The position numbers were made by a program, and so were the translations under genes. The notes beneath the pieces are model-generated. The model worked only from the letters and a program-made list of their open reading frames with translations, was not told where the DNA came from and ran no database searches. From an uncultured Propionibacteriaceae bacterium (GTDB lineage Bacteria; Actinomycetota; Actinomycetes; Propionibacteriales; Propionibacteriaceae), in contig CALCKT010000028.1 in the NCBI GenBank assembly GCA_937965785.1, positions 46,982 to 110,981 on the forward strand: 64,000 nucleotides of DNA. The letters are read 5' to 3'. This document shows positions 47,901 to 57,416 of this stretch, piece after piece. Position 1 is the first letter of the stretch. Each line of letters starts with the position of its first letter.

Positions 47901-49471
47901 GTGACGGCCTTCAACACCTCCGGCCAAGTCAGGTCCAGCCGCCGCCCACCCAGGGAGATCAAACCCAGGGCGGCCAGGACACCCAGTACCGGCCCCACCG
48001 GCAGGAACACCCAGCCGAGCAGCGGGAAACGATAGGAAGCGAAGACCATCAGCGCCACCGGCAGCAACAGGATCACCGACCCGATCATCTGGAGCATGCT
48101 GGCGAGAAAAGCCGCCCCCTGCCCCTTCGACGTGCTGGCGAACGGATTGGTGCCCGGCGGGGGAGCGGTTCCATTCAGGAAGGAACTGATCAACAGGCTT
48201 ATTCCCTGGTTGGCGATCAGGGCGCCCAGGCCCAGCCCGAAGGCGAACGGGAAAACATTCCACGCCCCCAGCAGTGCCGAGGCCAGCACCGTGGTCAGCG
48301 CGAACGTGCCCCCGTAGGTCAAGGAAGTCGCCATGAGACGACCCAACCGGTCCTCGAAACCCCGGATCCCGGAGACCGCGTGCAGCCACAACGCCGAACC
48401 GTCCATGGGCGTGTCCTGCAACGTACCGATGCCTCCCAGCCAGACGGCCAGGGCAACCACAAACCAGAGGAACTCGGGGGTCAGTTTCTCGTCCCGGACC
48501 ATGTTCGCGAAAACCACGAAGAAGGGCGTGGCCATGATCACCAACACCGAGGTGAATCTGCGGGGGTCGCGTCGCAGATACCGCAGGTTCCGGGCGGCGA
48601 TGGCCCCGGCGGGGTCCGGGGGAAACAAGCGGTCCAGCCAGGGCGAGGACACGGTCTCGGCGCCGCTGCCGGCGCTGGGCAGGGGACTGGTCAGGGCCCG
48701 GTCCAGCTGCCGGGACCACAACCAGGTCATCGCCGCGAGCAGCACCAGGGCCAGGGCGAGGCGCAGCGCCGCCAACCCGAATTGCCCAGCCGCCAGGTCG
48801 ACGGGCAAGCTCCAGACCCAGCCCATGGGGGTCCAGCCGGTGGCGCCGCCCAACATCTCGACGGTTTCCCAGTTCATGCCGAGAGCAAACATTCCGCGAC
48901 CCAGCAGCGGGATACCCCAACTGACCGCGATCAGGCCGAGCAGGAGCACCACGTACAAGAGATCCCGGCTCCTGCGGGCGGCCAGCCAGTGCGACAGGGC
49001 GGTGACCAGGATCCGGCCGGCGAGCATTCCCGTCACCACGCCGAGGACCGTGGACGCGATACCTGCGACCGCCAGCAGCGGGTCGGTGGCCCAGCCGATC
49101 ACGAAACCGCAGCAGACCAGGAGGGTGAAGGCCCCCGGTAGGGTGAACAGGTCCGAGACCAGCAGGGGAGCCACCAGATCACGGGACCGGAGCGGGAACA
49201 ACACCAGGCGCTGCGGGGACACGGAATCGTCCATGGCGAAGAACAACACCGACCCGAAGGTCCACACCAGGACCAGGGTGGCGCCCGCCGCGAGCATCAA
49301 TGGGGAACGCGCATCGGGCAGATGCCCCAGGGACGCCAGTCCCACGGTCAGGCCGATGAACAGCGGCAGCATCATCAAGGCGAGCAGCAGGTATCCGACC
49401 GTCGCCCACGGGCTGCTCCTGAGAGAGGAGAGCTGGGAGCGAAGCCTCACAGCGACGAGCGGCGCAACCAT
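47888..49471 (-). CDS. large ABC exporter permease
   Basis: 527 aa with about twelve hydrophobic helices in two groups separated by a loop (about 255-300). No catalytic motif. It overlaps the ATPase gene upstream by 25 nt, so both are made together. Substrate unknown; the twelve-helix layout is that of fused ABC-2 exporters. Confidence 0.8.
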   Translation of the reverse strand: MVAPLVAVRLRSQLSSLRSSPWATVGYLLLALMMLPLFIGLTVGLASLGHLPDARSPLMLAAGATLVLVWTFGSVLFFAMDDSVSPQRLVLFPLRSRDLVAPLLVSDLFTLPGAFTLLVCCGFVIGWATDPLLAVAGIASTVLGVVTGMLAGRILVTALSHWLAARRSRDLLYVVLLLGLIAVSWGIPLLGRGMFALGMNWETVEMLGGATGWTPMGWVWSLPVDLAAGQFGLAALRLALALVLLAAMTWLWSRQLDRALTSPLPSAGSGAETVSSPWLDRLFPPDPAGAIAARNLRYLRRDPRRFTSVLVIMATPFFVVFANMVRDEKLTPEFLWFVVALAVWLGGIGTLQDTPMDGSALWLHAVSGIRGFEDRLGRLMATSLTYGGTFALTTVLASALLGAWNVFPFAFGLGLGALIANQGISLLISSFLNGTAPPPGTNPFASTSKGQGAAFLASMLQMIGSVILLLPVALMVFASYRFPLLGWVFLPVGPVLGVLAALGLISLGGRRLDLTWPEVLKAVTYEK

Positions 49472-50214
49472 TGCAGCGTCTCCTCCCCGGTCATCCGTCC
49501 CTGACCGACCAGCTCCACGAATTTCTGCTGAAGGCTCGCGTCACCCCGGACCTGGTCCACGGTGCCCGAGACCAGGATGCGCCCGGCCGCCATTATCCCG
49601 ACCCCGTCGCAGATGCTCTCCACCAGCTCCATGACGTGGCTGGACAGCAGCACCGTGCCACCACCGTCCACGTAGTCACGCAGCAGGTCGCGGATGACCT
49701 GGCCGGAAACCGGATCCACGGCTTCGAGGGGTTCGTCGAGGATCAACAGCCTGGGGGCGTGGATCAGGGCGCTGGCCAGCGAGATTTTCTTCGTCATGCC
49801 GGCTGAGTAGTCGGCGACCAGTTTGTCGGCGGCATCCGCGAGATCCAGCACGTTCAGCAGCTCCCGCGAACGTTCCTCGACGACCTCGGGGGCGAGACGA
49901 CGCAACCGGCCGTTGTAGCGGAGCAGCTCGGAGCCGGTTAGGCGATCGAACAGCAGCACCCCGTCGGGCAGCACCCCGATGTGTTTCTTGGCGGTCACCG
50001 GATCCGACCAGACATCGTTGCCGAGCACCATGGCCGTTCCGGAGTCGGGCCGGAGCAGGCCACAGATCATGGACATCGCGGTGGTCTTGCCCGCGCCGTT
50101 CGGGCCGACCAGGCCGAACAGATGCCCTTGGGGGATCTGAAGGCTCAGGTTGTCCACGGCCACCTTGGGACCGAAACGTTTGAGAAGACCATCTGTGACC
50201 AGAGCTTGGTTCAT
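49447..50214 (-). CDS. ABC exporter ATP-binding protein
   Basis: 255 aa. Walker A GPNGAGKTT (about 37-45), signature YSAGMTKKISLA (about 133-144; SGG is replaced by SAG), Walker B LLILDEP (about 154-160), H-loop SSHV. The ATG at 50214 is 7 nt from TAGAGT on the minus strand (50222-50227), supporting this start over the GTG two codons earlier. It energises the permease at 47888. Confidence 0.88.
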   Translation of the reverse strand: MNQALVTDGLLKRFGPKVAVDNLSLQIPQGHLFGLVGPNGAGKTTAMSMICGLLRPDSGTAMVLGNDVWSDPVTAKKHIGVLPDGVLLFDRLTGSELLRYNGRLRRLAPEVVEERSRELLNVLDLADAADKLVADYSAGMTKKISLASALIHAPRLLILDEPLEAVDPVSGQVIRDLLRDYVDGGGTVLLSSHVMELVESICDGVGIMAAGRILVSGTVDQVRGDASLQQKFVELVGQGRMTGEETLQWLRRSSL

Positions 50215-50256
50215 GGTCACAACTCTATGGAATCATGTGGCCCGAATCGGGCGGAA

Positions 50257-50931
50257 TCAGCGGGATGACTGCGCATCGCGCAGGATTATCACCAGCTGCA
50301 CCCGATCCCGGAGCTGGAGTTTCGCCAGGATCCGGGTGACGGTTTTCTTGGCGGATTCGGGCTGGATGAAAAGCCGCTCACCTATCTCCGCGTTGGTCAT
50401 TCCTTGGGCGACGAGCCCCGCCACGTCGCGTTCCCGGGGGGTCAACTGCCCGAGGCGTTCCTGCGCCGCGCGCTGCTGCGGGGTGGTGGAGTGCGGCATG
50501 TGTCGTTCGAGCAGCTGCCGGGTGATGCGTGGGGTGAGGATCGCGTCGCCCGCGGCGACCGCCCGGAGCGCCTGGTGAAGATCAGCGGTCCGGGTGTCCT
50601 TCAGGAGGAAACCGGAAGCGCCCGCCCCGAGCGCACCGAAGGCGTAGTCGTCCTGGTCGTAGGTGGTCAGCACCAGCACCTTGACACCGGGATGGTTTCC
50701 GGTGATGGCGGCCGTGGCGTCGATGCCGTTCAGGACCGGCATCCGGACGTCCATCAGGACCACGTCGGGCCGGGGCATGTGCTGCCGTTCGAGGGATGCG
50801 AGCTGGTCGAGGGCGTCCCGCCCGTTCTCGGCCTGCGCGACCACCCGGAGATCATCGGCCTTGCCGATCATGAGGGCGAGCCCCATGCGCGTGGCCCGCT
50901 GGTCGTCGACGATCATCACCGTCGTGGTCAT
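50257..50931 (-). CDS. NarL/FixJ-family response regulator
   Basis: 224 aa. Receiver domain with the acidic pair DD (about 9-10), phosphoacceptor Asp in VLMDVRMP (about 58), T and K in VLVLTTYD and LLKDT. C-terminal LuxR helix-turn-helix LTPRERDVAGLVAQGMTNAEIGERLFI (about 160-186). The ATG at 50931 overlaps the kinase stop (ATGA) with GAGGAG upstream. It forms a two-component pair with the kinase at 50928 and probably controls the exporter genes of the same operon. Confidence 0.93.
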   Translation of the reverse strand: MTTTVMIVDDQRATRMGLALMIGKADDLRVVAQAENGRDALDQLASLERQHMPRPDVVLMDVRMPVLNGIDATAAITGNHPGVKVLVLTTYDQDDYAFGALGAGASGFLLKDTRTADLHQALRAVAAGDAILTPRITRQLLERHMPHSTTPQQRAAQERLGQLTPRERDVAGLVAQGMTNAEIGERLFIQPESAKKTVTRILAKLQLRDRVQLVIILRDAQSSR

Positions 50932-52133
50932 GGCCGCTCCTCGGGCAGGACGGCGCGCAGACACCAGCCGCCGGCGGTGACCCCCGCGGTCAGGGTGCCG
51001 CCGCGGGATGCGACGAGACGGGTCAGGTTCGCCAGGCCGTGGCCGGGTGCACCCGGACCCTCTGTCCGGCCGTCATCGGTGATGGTGATCGTCGTGGCGG
51101 TCGGTGTGTGGTCGATCGCGACGGTGACCCGGGTGGCGTCCGCGGCGTGGCGCATGACATTGGTCAGGGCCTCGCGGACGATCGTGAAGGCCAGCCCGGC
51201 CAGGGCCGGATCGGCGGGACGTGTGCCGGTCCTGGTCGATGCCACGGCCAGGCCGGCCCGCCGGGCGGTCGCCAGCAGCGGATCGAGATCATCCCAGGTG
51301 CGGGTGGTCGTCGCAGCCAGGAACTCGTCGGCGGGGGATGCGGGATGAAGCGCGTCAACGGCGCGCCGGGTATCTGCCAGTCCCTCCCGGGCCAGGGCGT
51401 TGATGGTCTCGATCGCGTCCTCGAGTACGGGATTCCCCGTGGTCTCCCGCAGCCCCTCGGACAGGGCGATGATGGCGGTCAGGTCGTGGCCGACGCTGTC
51501 GTGGAGCTCGGCGGCGATCCGCGCCTGGCGGCGGGCGGCGTCGCGTTGATCGGTCAGCTGACTCTGCCGCGCCCGTGCCGCCAGTTCGGCGTCGCGATGA
51601 CGCAGCAGGTCACGGCGCGCCCGGAAGGTCAGGGCCACGGCGACCACGGCCGTGAGAACGAACAATGACGAGATCGTCCCGCCGGCGAAACCCGCGTTCG
51701 GTCCGCCCTCGAGAACCTCGGGGATGATCAGGCATGCGGCTGCCGTGCTGATCCCGGTGCAACACGCAAGGACACCGGCCCGGGAGGCCAGGGCGTAGGC
51801 GCCCATCAGCATGGGAAGGGCGTAGTAGCTGTGGGCCCCCGCCAGCACGAGGCCCGCAGTCAGCAGGACCAGACCGGTGGTGACGGCCGTGACGAGCGGC
51901 CAGCGGCGCCGGAACAACAAGGAGGCGATGCTGATCGCGGTGAACGCCACCCACCAAGGGACGGGCAGCACGCTTCCCGCGCCCTTGAGATCCAGCAGCC
52001 GGTAGGTCATGAAGGACTGGAACAAACCGATCATGCCGGCGCCGATCCAGACGGGTTCAGAACTGGCGTGCCAGGCCCCGGCGACCTGATCGATGAAGGT
52101 CCTCGGGGCCACGGGCGGCTGCGGCGCGCTCAT
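50928..52133 (-). CDS. NarL-type sensor histidine kinase
   Basis: 401 aa. About five or six transmembrane helices (30-175), a HisKA_3 dimerisation helix with phospho-acceptor His in RIAAELHDSVGHDLTAI (about 207-223), then an HATPase domain (REALTNVMRHAAD, GHGLANLTRLV). The absence of a large extracellular loop suggests sensing within the membrane or through the partner ABC transporter. Coupled by ATGA at both ends. Confidence 0.92.
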   Translation of the reverse strand: MSAPQPPVAPRTFIDQVAGAWHASSEPVWIGAGMIGLFQSFMTYRLLDLKGAGSVLPVPWWVAFTAISIASLLFRRRWPLVTAVTTGLVLLTAGLVLAGAHSYYALPMLMGAYALASRAGVLACCTGISTAAACLIIPEVLEGGPNAGFAGGTISSLFVLTAVVAVALTFRARRDLLRHRDAELAARARQSQLTDQRDAARRQARIAAELHDSVGHDLTAIIALSEGLRETTGNPVLEDAIETINALAREGLADTRRAVDALHPASPADEFLAATTTRTWDDLDPLLATARRAGLAVASTRTGTRPADPALAGLAFTIVREALTNVMRHAADATRVTVAIDHTPTATTITITDDGRTEGPGAPGHGLANLTRLVASRGGTLTAGVTAGGWCLRAVLPEERP

Positions 52134-52930
52134 GGGGTGCGGGTGATCCTGCGCAGCAGCGCACTCGTCCAGAACACCACCCAGACCACCGCTATGGCAC
52201 CGGCCACCAGCATGGAACCCACGGATGTGATGCTATCGGGTTGGCGGGAGGCGAAGGCCGAGGTGATCAGGGAGAGCGGATACAGACCGGCCAGTGACGG
52301 AGCCGCCAGGCTCAGGACGAATCCCCCGATGGTGGTCAGCAGCAGGATGCTCATGATCGCGGCGAAGGAACTCGCGATGATCCCGACCCACATGACGAAC
52401 ACCTCGACGACCCAAACCGACAGGGCGACGGGTACGACGCGGGCCAGGTACGGGCCGAGTTCCGCCGGGTCGAAGCCGAGCAGCAACCCGGTGACGGCGA
52501 ACTCGGTGAGGAACACCAGAGCGGTCACCAACGCCGTCTGCGCGGTGTGCAACAACTTGCCCGCGACCATGGCGCCCGCCAGCCCGGAGGCCGACATGCG
52601 CTGCCAGTTCCGGCCCTCGTGCTCACCGGCGGCGCTCTGGGCGGTGAAGGCGCCGATGACCAAGGGGATGAAGAGCATCGACGACATCAACGAACCCTGC
52701 CCCCAGATGACGGCCCAAGTGGCCCCTTGGGCGAAGAACTCAGCACGGTACTCCATGAAGTGGGCGTATCCGGAGAGCAGACCGACCGCGCACAGCAGGG
52801 CCAGCGCCGGCCAGTACCAGAGGTTTGAGGCCTTGCGGTTCTCCCACAGCCAGGCCGCCCGCACCGAGGGGCGGGGCCGGGGCGGTCTCCGGTGCCCGGT
52901 GGGAAGACGGTCGATTGTCTTGGTGCTCAT
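52130..52930 (-). CDS. ABC-2 permease, lantibiotic-immunity (LanE/LanG) type
   Basis: 266 aa. A basic Pro-rich N-terminus (STKTIDRLPTGHRRPP) precedes about six helices. The two-permease-plus-ATPase layout with a two-component system resembles LanFEG-type bacteriocin-immunity exporters. The ATG at 52930 is preferred, as it overlaps the upstream stop. Substrate inferred only from the arrangement. Confidence 0.7.
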   Translation of the reverse strand: MSTKTIDRLPTGHRRPPRPRPSVRAAWLWENRKASNLWYWPALALLCAVGLLSGYAHFMEYRAEFFAQGATWAVIWGQGSLMSSMLFIPLVIGAFTAQSAAGEHEGRNWQRMSASGLAGAMVAGKLLHTAQTALVTALVFLTEFAVTGLLLGFDPAELGPYLARVVPVALSVWVVEVFVMWVGIIASSFAAIMSILLLTTIGGFVLSLAAPSLAGLYPLSLITSAFASRQPDSITSVGSMLVAGAIAVVWVVFWTSALLRRITRTP

Positions 52931-53691
52931 CGGTGATTCTCCTTGTATTTGACGACAGACCGGGAGATGCAAACCCAGGCGGCGGCTGCGAGAACCGCCC
53001 CGAGCGCGTTCACCCAGGGATGGGCGACGAGCGCGGTTTCCATCCCGGTTTGTCTGAGCAGCTGCGTGCTCACCGGATTCGCCGCGGCCGGCAGCCCCCA
53101 GGGCAGCGCCCAGCCCAGCGGGGCCAGATCCATGAAGGGCAGGGCCGAAGAAGTGATCCCGGCCACGACTGCCACCCCCAGGCCGATCGCCTGCTTCTCC
53201 AGGCAGGCCGCCAACGCCAGCTGCACCGCCACGGTGGCCACCGAGGCCGCCAGCAGCACAACCAGCCCCGGCCAGAGCGCTTCCTGATATCCTGCGTCGC
53301 TCCTCAGCCCGAGCCCCGGCCCGGCAGAAGCGAGGAGCCCGATGAAAAGCGACTCACCTGCCGCGATACTCGCGGAACCAACCACCAGTTTCGCCGTGAA
53401 CCGTGTGGCCGCCCGCTGCTTGAAGGCCGTGAGCAGCTGATCCATGCGTTCCTCCGTGTCGAGCGTGACCAGCCTGGAGGCCAGCAGGGCAGCGACGATG
53501 GGCATCAGCAGCAGTCCCAGGTACAGGGGCTCGGTGAGGCTCAGAATCATCAGGCGCGCCTCCACCACGCCCGTGCTGCGTTTGAGCGTCATGGCTGCGA
53601 GCCAGAGCAGCTGAAGCGCGATGGCCCCGGAGGCCATGAGCCAGTAGTGTTTGCGTTTCATCTTGCGGAACTCCATGCCGACGGCGGTCAT
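52927..53691 (-). CDS. ABC-2 permease, lantibiotic-immunity (LanE/LanG) type
   Basis: 254 aa with about six helices. The short N-terminus MTAVGMEFRKMKRKHYW is typical of MutE/EpiE-like permeases. Partner of the permease at 52130 and the ATPase at 53688; start and stop overlap its neighbours by 4 nt. Confidence 0.7.
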   Translation of the reverse strand: MTAVGMEFRKMKRKHYWLMASGAIALQLLWLAAMTLKRSTGVVEARLMILSLTEPLYLGLLLMPIVAALLASRLVTLDTEERMDQLLTAFKQRAATRFTAKLVVGSASIAAGESLFIGLLASAGPGLGLRSDAGYQEALWPGLVVLLAASVATVAVQLALAACLEKQAIGLGVAVVAGITSSALPFMDLAPLGWALPWGLPAAANPVSTQLLRQTGMETALVAHPWVNALGAVLAAAAWVCISRSVVKYKENHR

Positions 53692-54677
53692 CGCTGTACC
53701 TCCTGTCCGGCGAGGGGATCGGTCAGTTCCAGGAAGGCCTGTTCCAAGCTCTTGCGAACCGTCTGGACCCGGAACAGGGTCTGGCCGGCCTGGACGATCC
53801 GGGTCACCAGGTCCCCGACGAGCGGGTCGGGGAGCATCGGGGTGCGGATGACGCCACCGGTGACCCGATGCCCGATCCGGTGCGCCCTCAACAGGGCGGA
53901 AACCCCGGCGGGATCGGCGACCGTGAACTCGATGACCCCCTCGTCCCGCAACCCCGACAACGGTCCCTGGTAGCGCAATCTTCCGGCGCAGATGATGCCC
54001 ACCGAGTCAGCCATCTGTTCGATCTCCGACAGGATGTGGGAGGAGACGATCACGGTCACCCCCTCCTGCCGGGCCAGGGCCACGATCAGCTGCCGGATCT
54101 CGGCCACGCCGGCCGGATCCAGACCATTGGTCGGCTCATCCAGCAGGATCAGTCGCGGATCCGCCAGCAACGCCATCGCCAATCCCAGGCGTTGTTTCAT
54201 GCCCATCGAGTACCGCTTGACCAGTTTGGACTCCTGACCCGTCAAGCCGACCGTCTTCAGTGCGTGCTGCACCCGGGGCCCGGGCAATCCCAGGTAGTCC
54301 GCGAGCATTGTGAGGTTTTCCCTGCCCGACAGGCTCGGGTAGTACGACGGCCCCTCGATCAGCGACCCGATGGCCCCGGATGGCAGCGGCGACCCGGTTC
54401 CCACCGGATGACCCAGCACACTCATCCTTCCCGATGTCGGTTTCACCAGGCCCAGGAGCAGTTTCATCGTCGTTGACTTTCCCGCCCCGTTCGGGCCCAG
54501 GAAACCGTAGACACCACCCTGGGGGACCTGCAGATTGATTCCGTCCACCGCGTTGAAATCCTTGTAGGACTTGGTCAATGCCTCCGTGGTGACCACCAGG
54601 TTCCTCGCCGGGTGCGGGCAGCGTGCTCCGCGTGGATCGATCCGGGCCGGAGCCGGCGTCATTTCTGTCGTGTTCAT
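53688..54677 (-). CDS. ABC exporter ATP-binding protein, LanF/BcrA type
   Basis: 329 aa. Walker A GPNGAGKST (about 63-71), signature YSMGMKQRLGLA (about 155-166; LSGG is degenerate as in BcrA-type ATPases), Walker B LILLDEPTNGLDP (about 176-188), H-loop SSHI. The C-terminal 80 residues are an accessory domain. The ATG at 54677 is used because the upstream extension is Pro/Arg-rich non-conserved sequence. First gene of the five-gene operon down to 50257. Confidence 0.88.
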   Translation of the reverse strand: MNTTEMTPAPARIDPRGARCPHPARNLVVTTEALTKSYKDFNAVDGINLQVPQGGVYGFLGPNGAGKSTTMKLLLGLVKPTSGRMSVLGHPVGTGSPLPSGAIGSLIEGPSYYPSLSGRENLTMLADYLGLPGPRVQHALKTVGLTGQESKLVKRYSMGMKQRLGLAMALLADPRLILLDEPTNGLDPAGVAEIRQLIVALARQEGVTVIVSSHILSEIEQMADSVGIICAGRLRYQGPLSGLRDEGVIEFTVADPAGVSALLRAHRIGHRVTGGVIRTPMLPDPLVGDLVTRIVQAGQTLFRVQTVRKSLEQAFLELTDPLAGQEVQR

Positions 54678-54729
54678 GACTCCATGGGATCCCGCGGCCG
54701 GTTTCCTGCGCACCCCGTCGGCGACAACT

Positions 54730-54745
54730 GTCCCCCTGGGGGGAC
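54730..54745. promoter_or_regulatory. 7-2-7 palindrome upstream of the exporter/two-component operon
   Basis: GTCCCCC-TG-GGGGGAC lies 53 bp upstream of the ATPase start and about 100 bp upstream of the divergent FadR-type gene. It may be a binding site for the response regulator or the FadR-type protein. Confidence 0.4.
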
Positions 54746-54847
54746 CGAAACGGCTTGGAGGGGAGTGCCTGGAGGGTTCAAAGCCGATTCCGTTACGATC
54801 TTCCCCAATTCTCTGGTTGTTTCTGGGGGCCGTGGACAGGAAATTGA

Positions 54848-55558
54848 ATGCGGAGATTGGGAGACGGGCAGCGCCGCCCGCGCACAGGGGTGACCAGGGC
54901 AACGGAGACCGTCGAGCGGATCAAACAGTTCATAACGACCAACGGGCTTCAACCCGGTGACTGCCTGCCCAGCGAATCCGACCTGTGCGACAGGCTCGGT
55001 GTTTCCCGGAGCTCGGTCCGGGAGGCCGTGAGGACCCTCAGCAGCCTGGACATCGTCGAGGTTCAGCACGGCCGGGGAACCTTCGTCGGGAACGTCACCC
55101 TCCATCCCCTGGTGGAAACGCTGGCCTTCCGCATCGACATGCTCCCCGGGGAGAACCAACAGGCGCTCCGCGAGGTGGTCGAGGTGCGGCGGGGAATCGA
55201 GCTGGGTGAGGCCGGGCAGGTCTGTTCCGCGCTGCGGGGAACCGGCGACGAGGAACTCCACCGGCTGGTCAACCAGATCGCCGAGGCGAGGAGGGAGGAG
55301 AAATCCTTCGCGGAGCTGGACCGTGGCTTCCACGTCACCCTCATGCGCCGCGCGGGCAGAAAGATCATCGCGGACCTGGTCGCGGCCTTCTGGGATGTCC
55401 AGGCCATGACACTGGCGAAGCTCCCACCGGGCACCGTGACGGACCTGCCCGGCGCGCACACGGAGATCCTCGGGGCAGCCGAGGCCGGGGACGTGAACGG
55501 CTACCGGCGAGCGGTCTGCAAACACTACGAACCCCTTCTCGAGAGGTTCCGGCGCTAG
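54848..55558 (+). CDS. FadR-type GntR regulator (FCD domain)
   Basis: 236 aa. Winged helix LPSESDLCDRLGVSRSSVREAVRTLSSLDIVEVQHGRGTFV (about 39-79), then an all-helical FCD ligand domain with metal-binding His candidates (FHVTLMRRAG, HTEILGA, CKHYEPLL). The ATG at 54848 follows AGGA with 6 nt spacing; a GTG at 54890 is an alternative. FadR-type proteins usually sense small organic acids. No catabolic target is adjacent, so it may act elsewhere. Confidence 0.88.
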   Translation: MRRLGDGQRRPRTGVTRATETVERIKQFITTNGLQPGDCLPSESDLCDRLGVSRSSVREAVRTLSSLDIVEVQHGRGTFVGNVTLHPLVETLAFRIDMLPGENQQALREVVEVRRGIELGEAGQVCSALRGTGDEELHRLVNQIAEARREEKSFAELDRGFHVTLMRRAGRKIIADLVAAFWDVQAMTLAKLPPGTVTDLPGAHTEILGAAEAGDVNGYRRAVCKHYEPLLERFRR

Positions 55559-55607
55559 GATTGGCCACGCCCGCGGCAGCGGGATTGCAGACCAACTAGG
55601 AGAAACC

Positions 55608-55901
55608 GTGGCCCTGACCCCTCAGGAGGTGGCGCGGCTGGCAGCGCTGTCCCGGCTCGAACTGACCGAGTCGGAATGCGCTGAACTGGCCCCCGAACTG
55701 GAAGTGATCCTGGGCTCCGTGGCCCGGGTGGGCGAGGTGGCGGGCGATGACGTCCCCCTCATGACTCATGCGCTTCCGCTGACCAACGTGATGCGCCCCG
55801 ACCGGGTACGCGAATCCCTGCCCCAGCAGGCGGTGCTGGCGGGAGCCCCCGACGTCGAGGACGACCGTTTCCGCATTCCCCGGATCCTGAGCGAGGACTG
55901 A
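55608..55901 (+). CDS. gatC: Asp-tRNA(Asn)/Glu-tRNA(Gln) amidotransferase subunit C
   Basis: 97 aa. Typical GatC: LTPQEVARLAALSRLELTESE at the start, and a conserved tail with RPDRVRESLPQQ...DDRFRIPRIL. GTG start after AGGAGAAACC. First of gatC-gatA-gatB; stabilises GatA folding. TAGGAT at 55556-55561 may be the -10. Confidence 0.95.
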   Translation: MALTPQEVARLAALSRLELTESECAELAPELEVILGSVARVGEVAGDDVPLMTHALPLTNVMRPDRVRESLPQQAVLAGAPDVEDDRFRIPRILSED

Positions 55902-55904
55902 GCC

Positions 55905-57416
55905 GTGACCGAGATCATCACACGAACGGCCCACGAACAAGCCGACCTGCTCGCGGCGGGCGAGGTGAGCTCCGTCGAACTGACCCGCGCCCATCTCGAC
56001 CAGATCGAGGCGGTTGACCCGGCCCTCAACGCATTCCTGCACGTCGACGCCGAAGGCGCCCTGGCCGCCGCGGCCGCGATCGACGCCCGCCGGGCCAAAG
56101 GTGAGGAACTCGGCCCGCTGGCGGGAATCCCCATCGCGGTGAAGGACAACTTCTGCACCACCGGGATGCCCACCACCTGCGGTTCCCGCATCCTGGAGGG
56201 CTGGATCCCGCCCTACGACGCGACGGTCATCGCGCGCCTCAAACAGGCCGGGCTGATCATCCTCGGCAAGACCAACATGGACGAGTTCGCGATGGGATCC
56301 TCCACCGAGACCTCCGCCTTCGGTCCCTCCCGCAACCCGTGGGACCTCGACCGGATTCCCGGCGGCTCGGGGGGAGGATCCTCCGCCGCGGTGGCGGGCT
56401 GCCTCGCCCCGCTCGCCCTGGGCTCCGACACCGGCGGTTCCATCCGCCAGCCCGGTGCCGTGACCGGCACCGTCGGGGTGAAACCCACCTACGGCGGGGT
56501 GTCGCGCTACGGGGTGGTGGCGATGGCCTCCAGCCTGGACCAGCCCGGCCCCGTCACCCGCAACGTCCTGGACGCCGCGCTGCTGCACGCAGCCATGGGC
56601 GGCCACGACCCCATGGATTCCACATCCATCGCGCAGCCGCTGCCCCCGCTGGTGGAGGCGGCGCGCCGCCGCGAGGTCGAGGGGTTGAGGATCGGCGTGG
56701 TCAAGGAGCTCGGCGGTGAGGGCTACGACGCCGCCGTCGAGACCCGCTTCACCGAGGCCGTCCAGTGGCTGCGCGACGGCGGTGCCGAGGTGGTCGAGGT
56801 GTCCTGCCCGCACTTCGAATACGCCCTGGCCGCCTACTACCTGATCATGCCTGCGGAACTGTCCAGCAACCTCGCGCGCTTCGACGCGGTGCGCTACGGG
56901 CTGCGGCTAGGCGACGACGGGTCCCGCGACATGGAGGCAGTCACCTCATTCACCAGAGGACAGGGTTTCGGACGCGAGGCCAAACGCCGGCTCATCATAG
57001 GCACCTACGCCCTTTCCAGCGGCTACCACGACCAGTACTACGGATCCGCCCAGAAGGTCCGCACCCTCGTGGCCCGCGACTTCGAGGCGGCCTTCGCCGA
57101 GTGCGACGTGCTGGTCTCACCCACCACACCCACCGTCGCGTTCAGGCTGGGGGAGCGCACCAGCGATCCGATGGCGATGTACAAGGCGGACCTGTGCACC
57201 ATCCCGTCGAACCTCGCAGGCAACGCGTCGGCGAGTTTCCCCGTCGGGCTGAGCGAGGAGGGACTGCCCGTCGGGTTGCAGGTGATCGCACCCCCGCTGG
57301 CCGACGACCGGCTCTACCGGGTGGGTGGTTTCATCGAGGCAACCCTGGAGGACAGGCTGGAGGGGCCGCTGCTCAAACGGGCGAAACCCCTCGACGGAAC
57401 AAGGGCGGTGTGGTGA
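55905..57416 (+). CDS. gatA: Asp-tRNA(Asn)/Glu-tRNA(Gln) amidotransferase subunit A
   Basis: 503 aa amidase-signature enzyme. Catalytic Lys in VKDNFC (about 78-83), cis-Ser in [11 protein letters not shown] (about 148-158), nucleophile Ser in [12 protein letters not shown] (about 169-180). It liberates ammonia from glutamine for GatB. GTG start 3 nt after gatC; 1-nt overlap with gatB. Confidence 0.97.
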   Translation: MTEIITRTAHEQADLLAAGEVSSVELTRAHLDQIEAVDPALNAFLHVDAEGALAAAAAIDARRAKGEELGPLAGIPIAVKDNFCTTGMPTTCGSRILEGWIPPYDATVIARLKQAGLIILGKTNMDEFAMGSSTETSAFGPSRNPWDLDRIPGGSGGGSSAAVAGCLAPLALGSDTGGSIRQPGAVTGTVGVKPTYGGVSRYGVVAMASSLDQPGPVTRNVLDAALLHAAMGGHDPMDSTSIAQPLPPLVEAARRREVEGLRIGVVKELGGEGYDAAVETRFTEAVQWLRDGGAEVVEVSCPHFEYALAAYYLIMPAELSSNLARFDAVRYGLRLGDDGSRDMEAVTSFTRGQGFGREAKRRLIIGTYALSSGYHDQYYGSAQKVRTLVARDFEAAFAECDVLVSPTTPTVAFRLGERTSDPMAMYKADLCTIPSNLAGNASASFPVGLSEEGLPVGLQVIAPPLADDRLYRVGGFIEATLEDRLEGPLLKRAKPLDGTRAVW

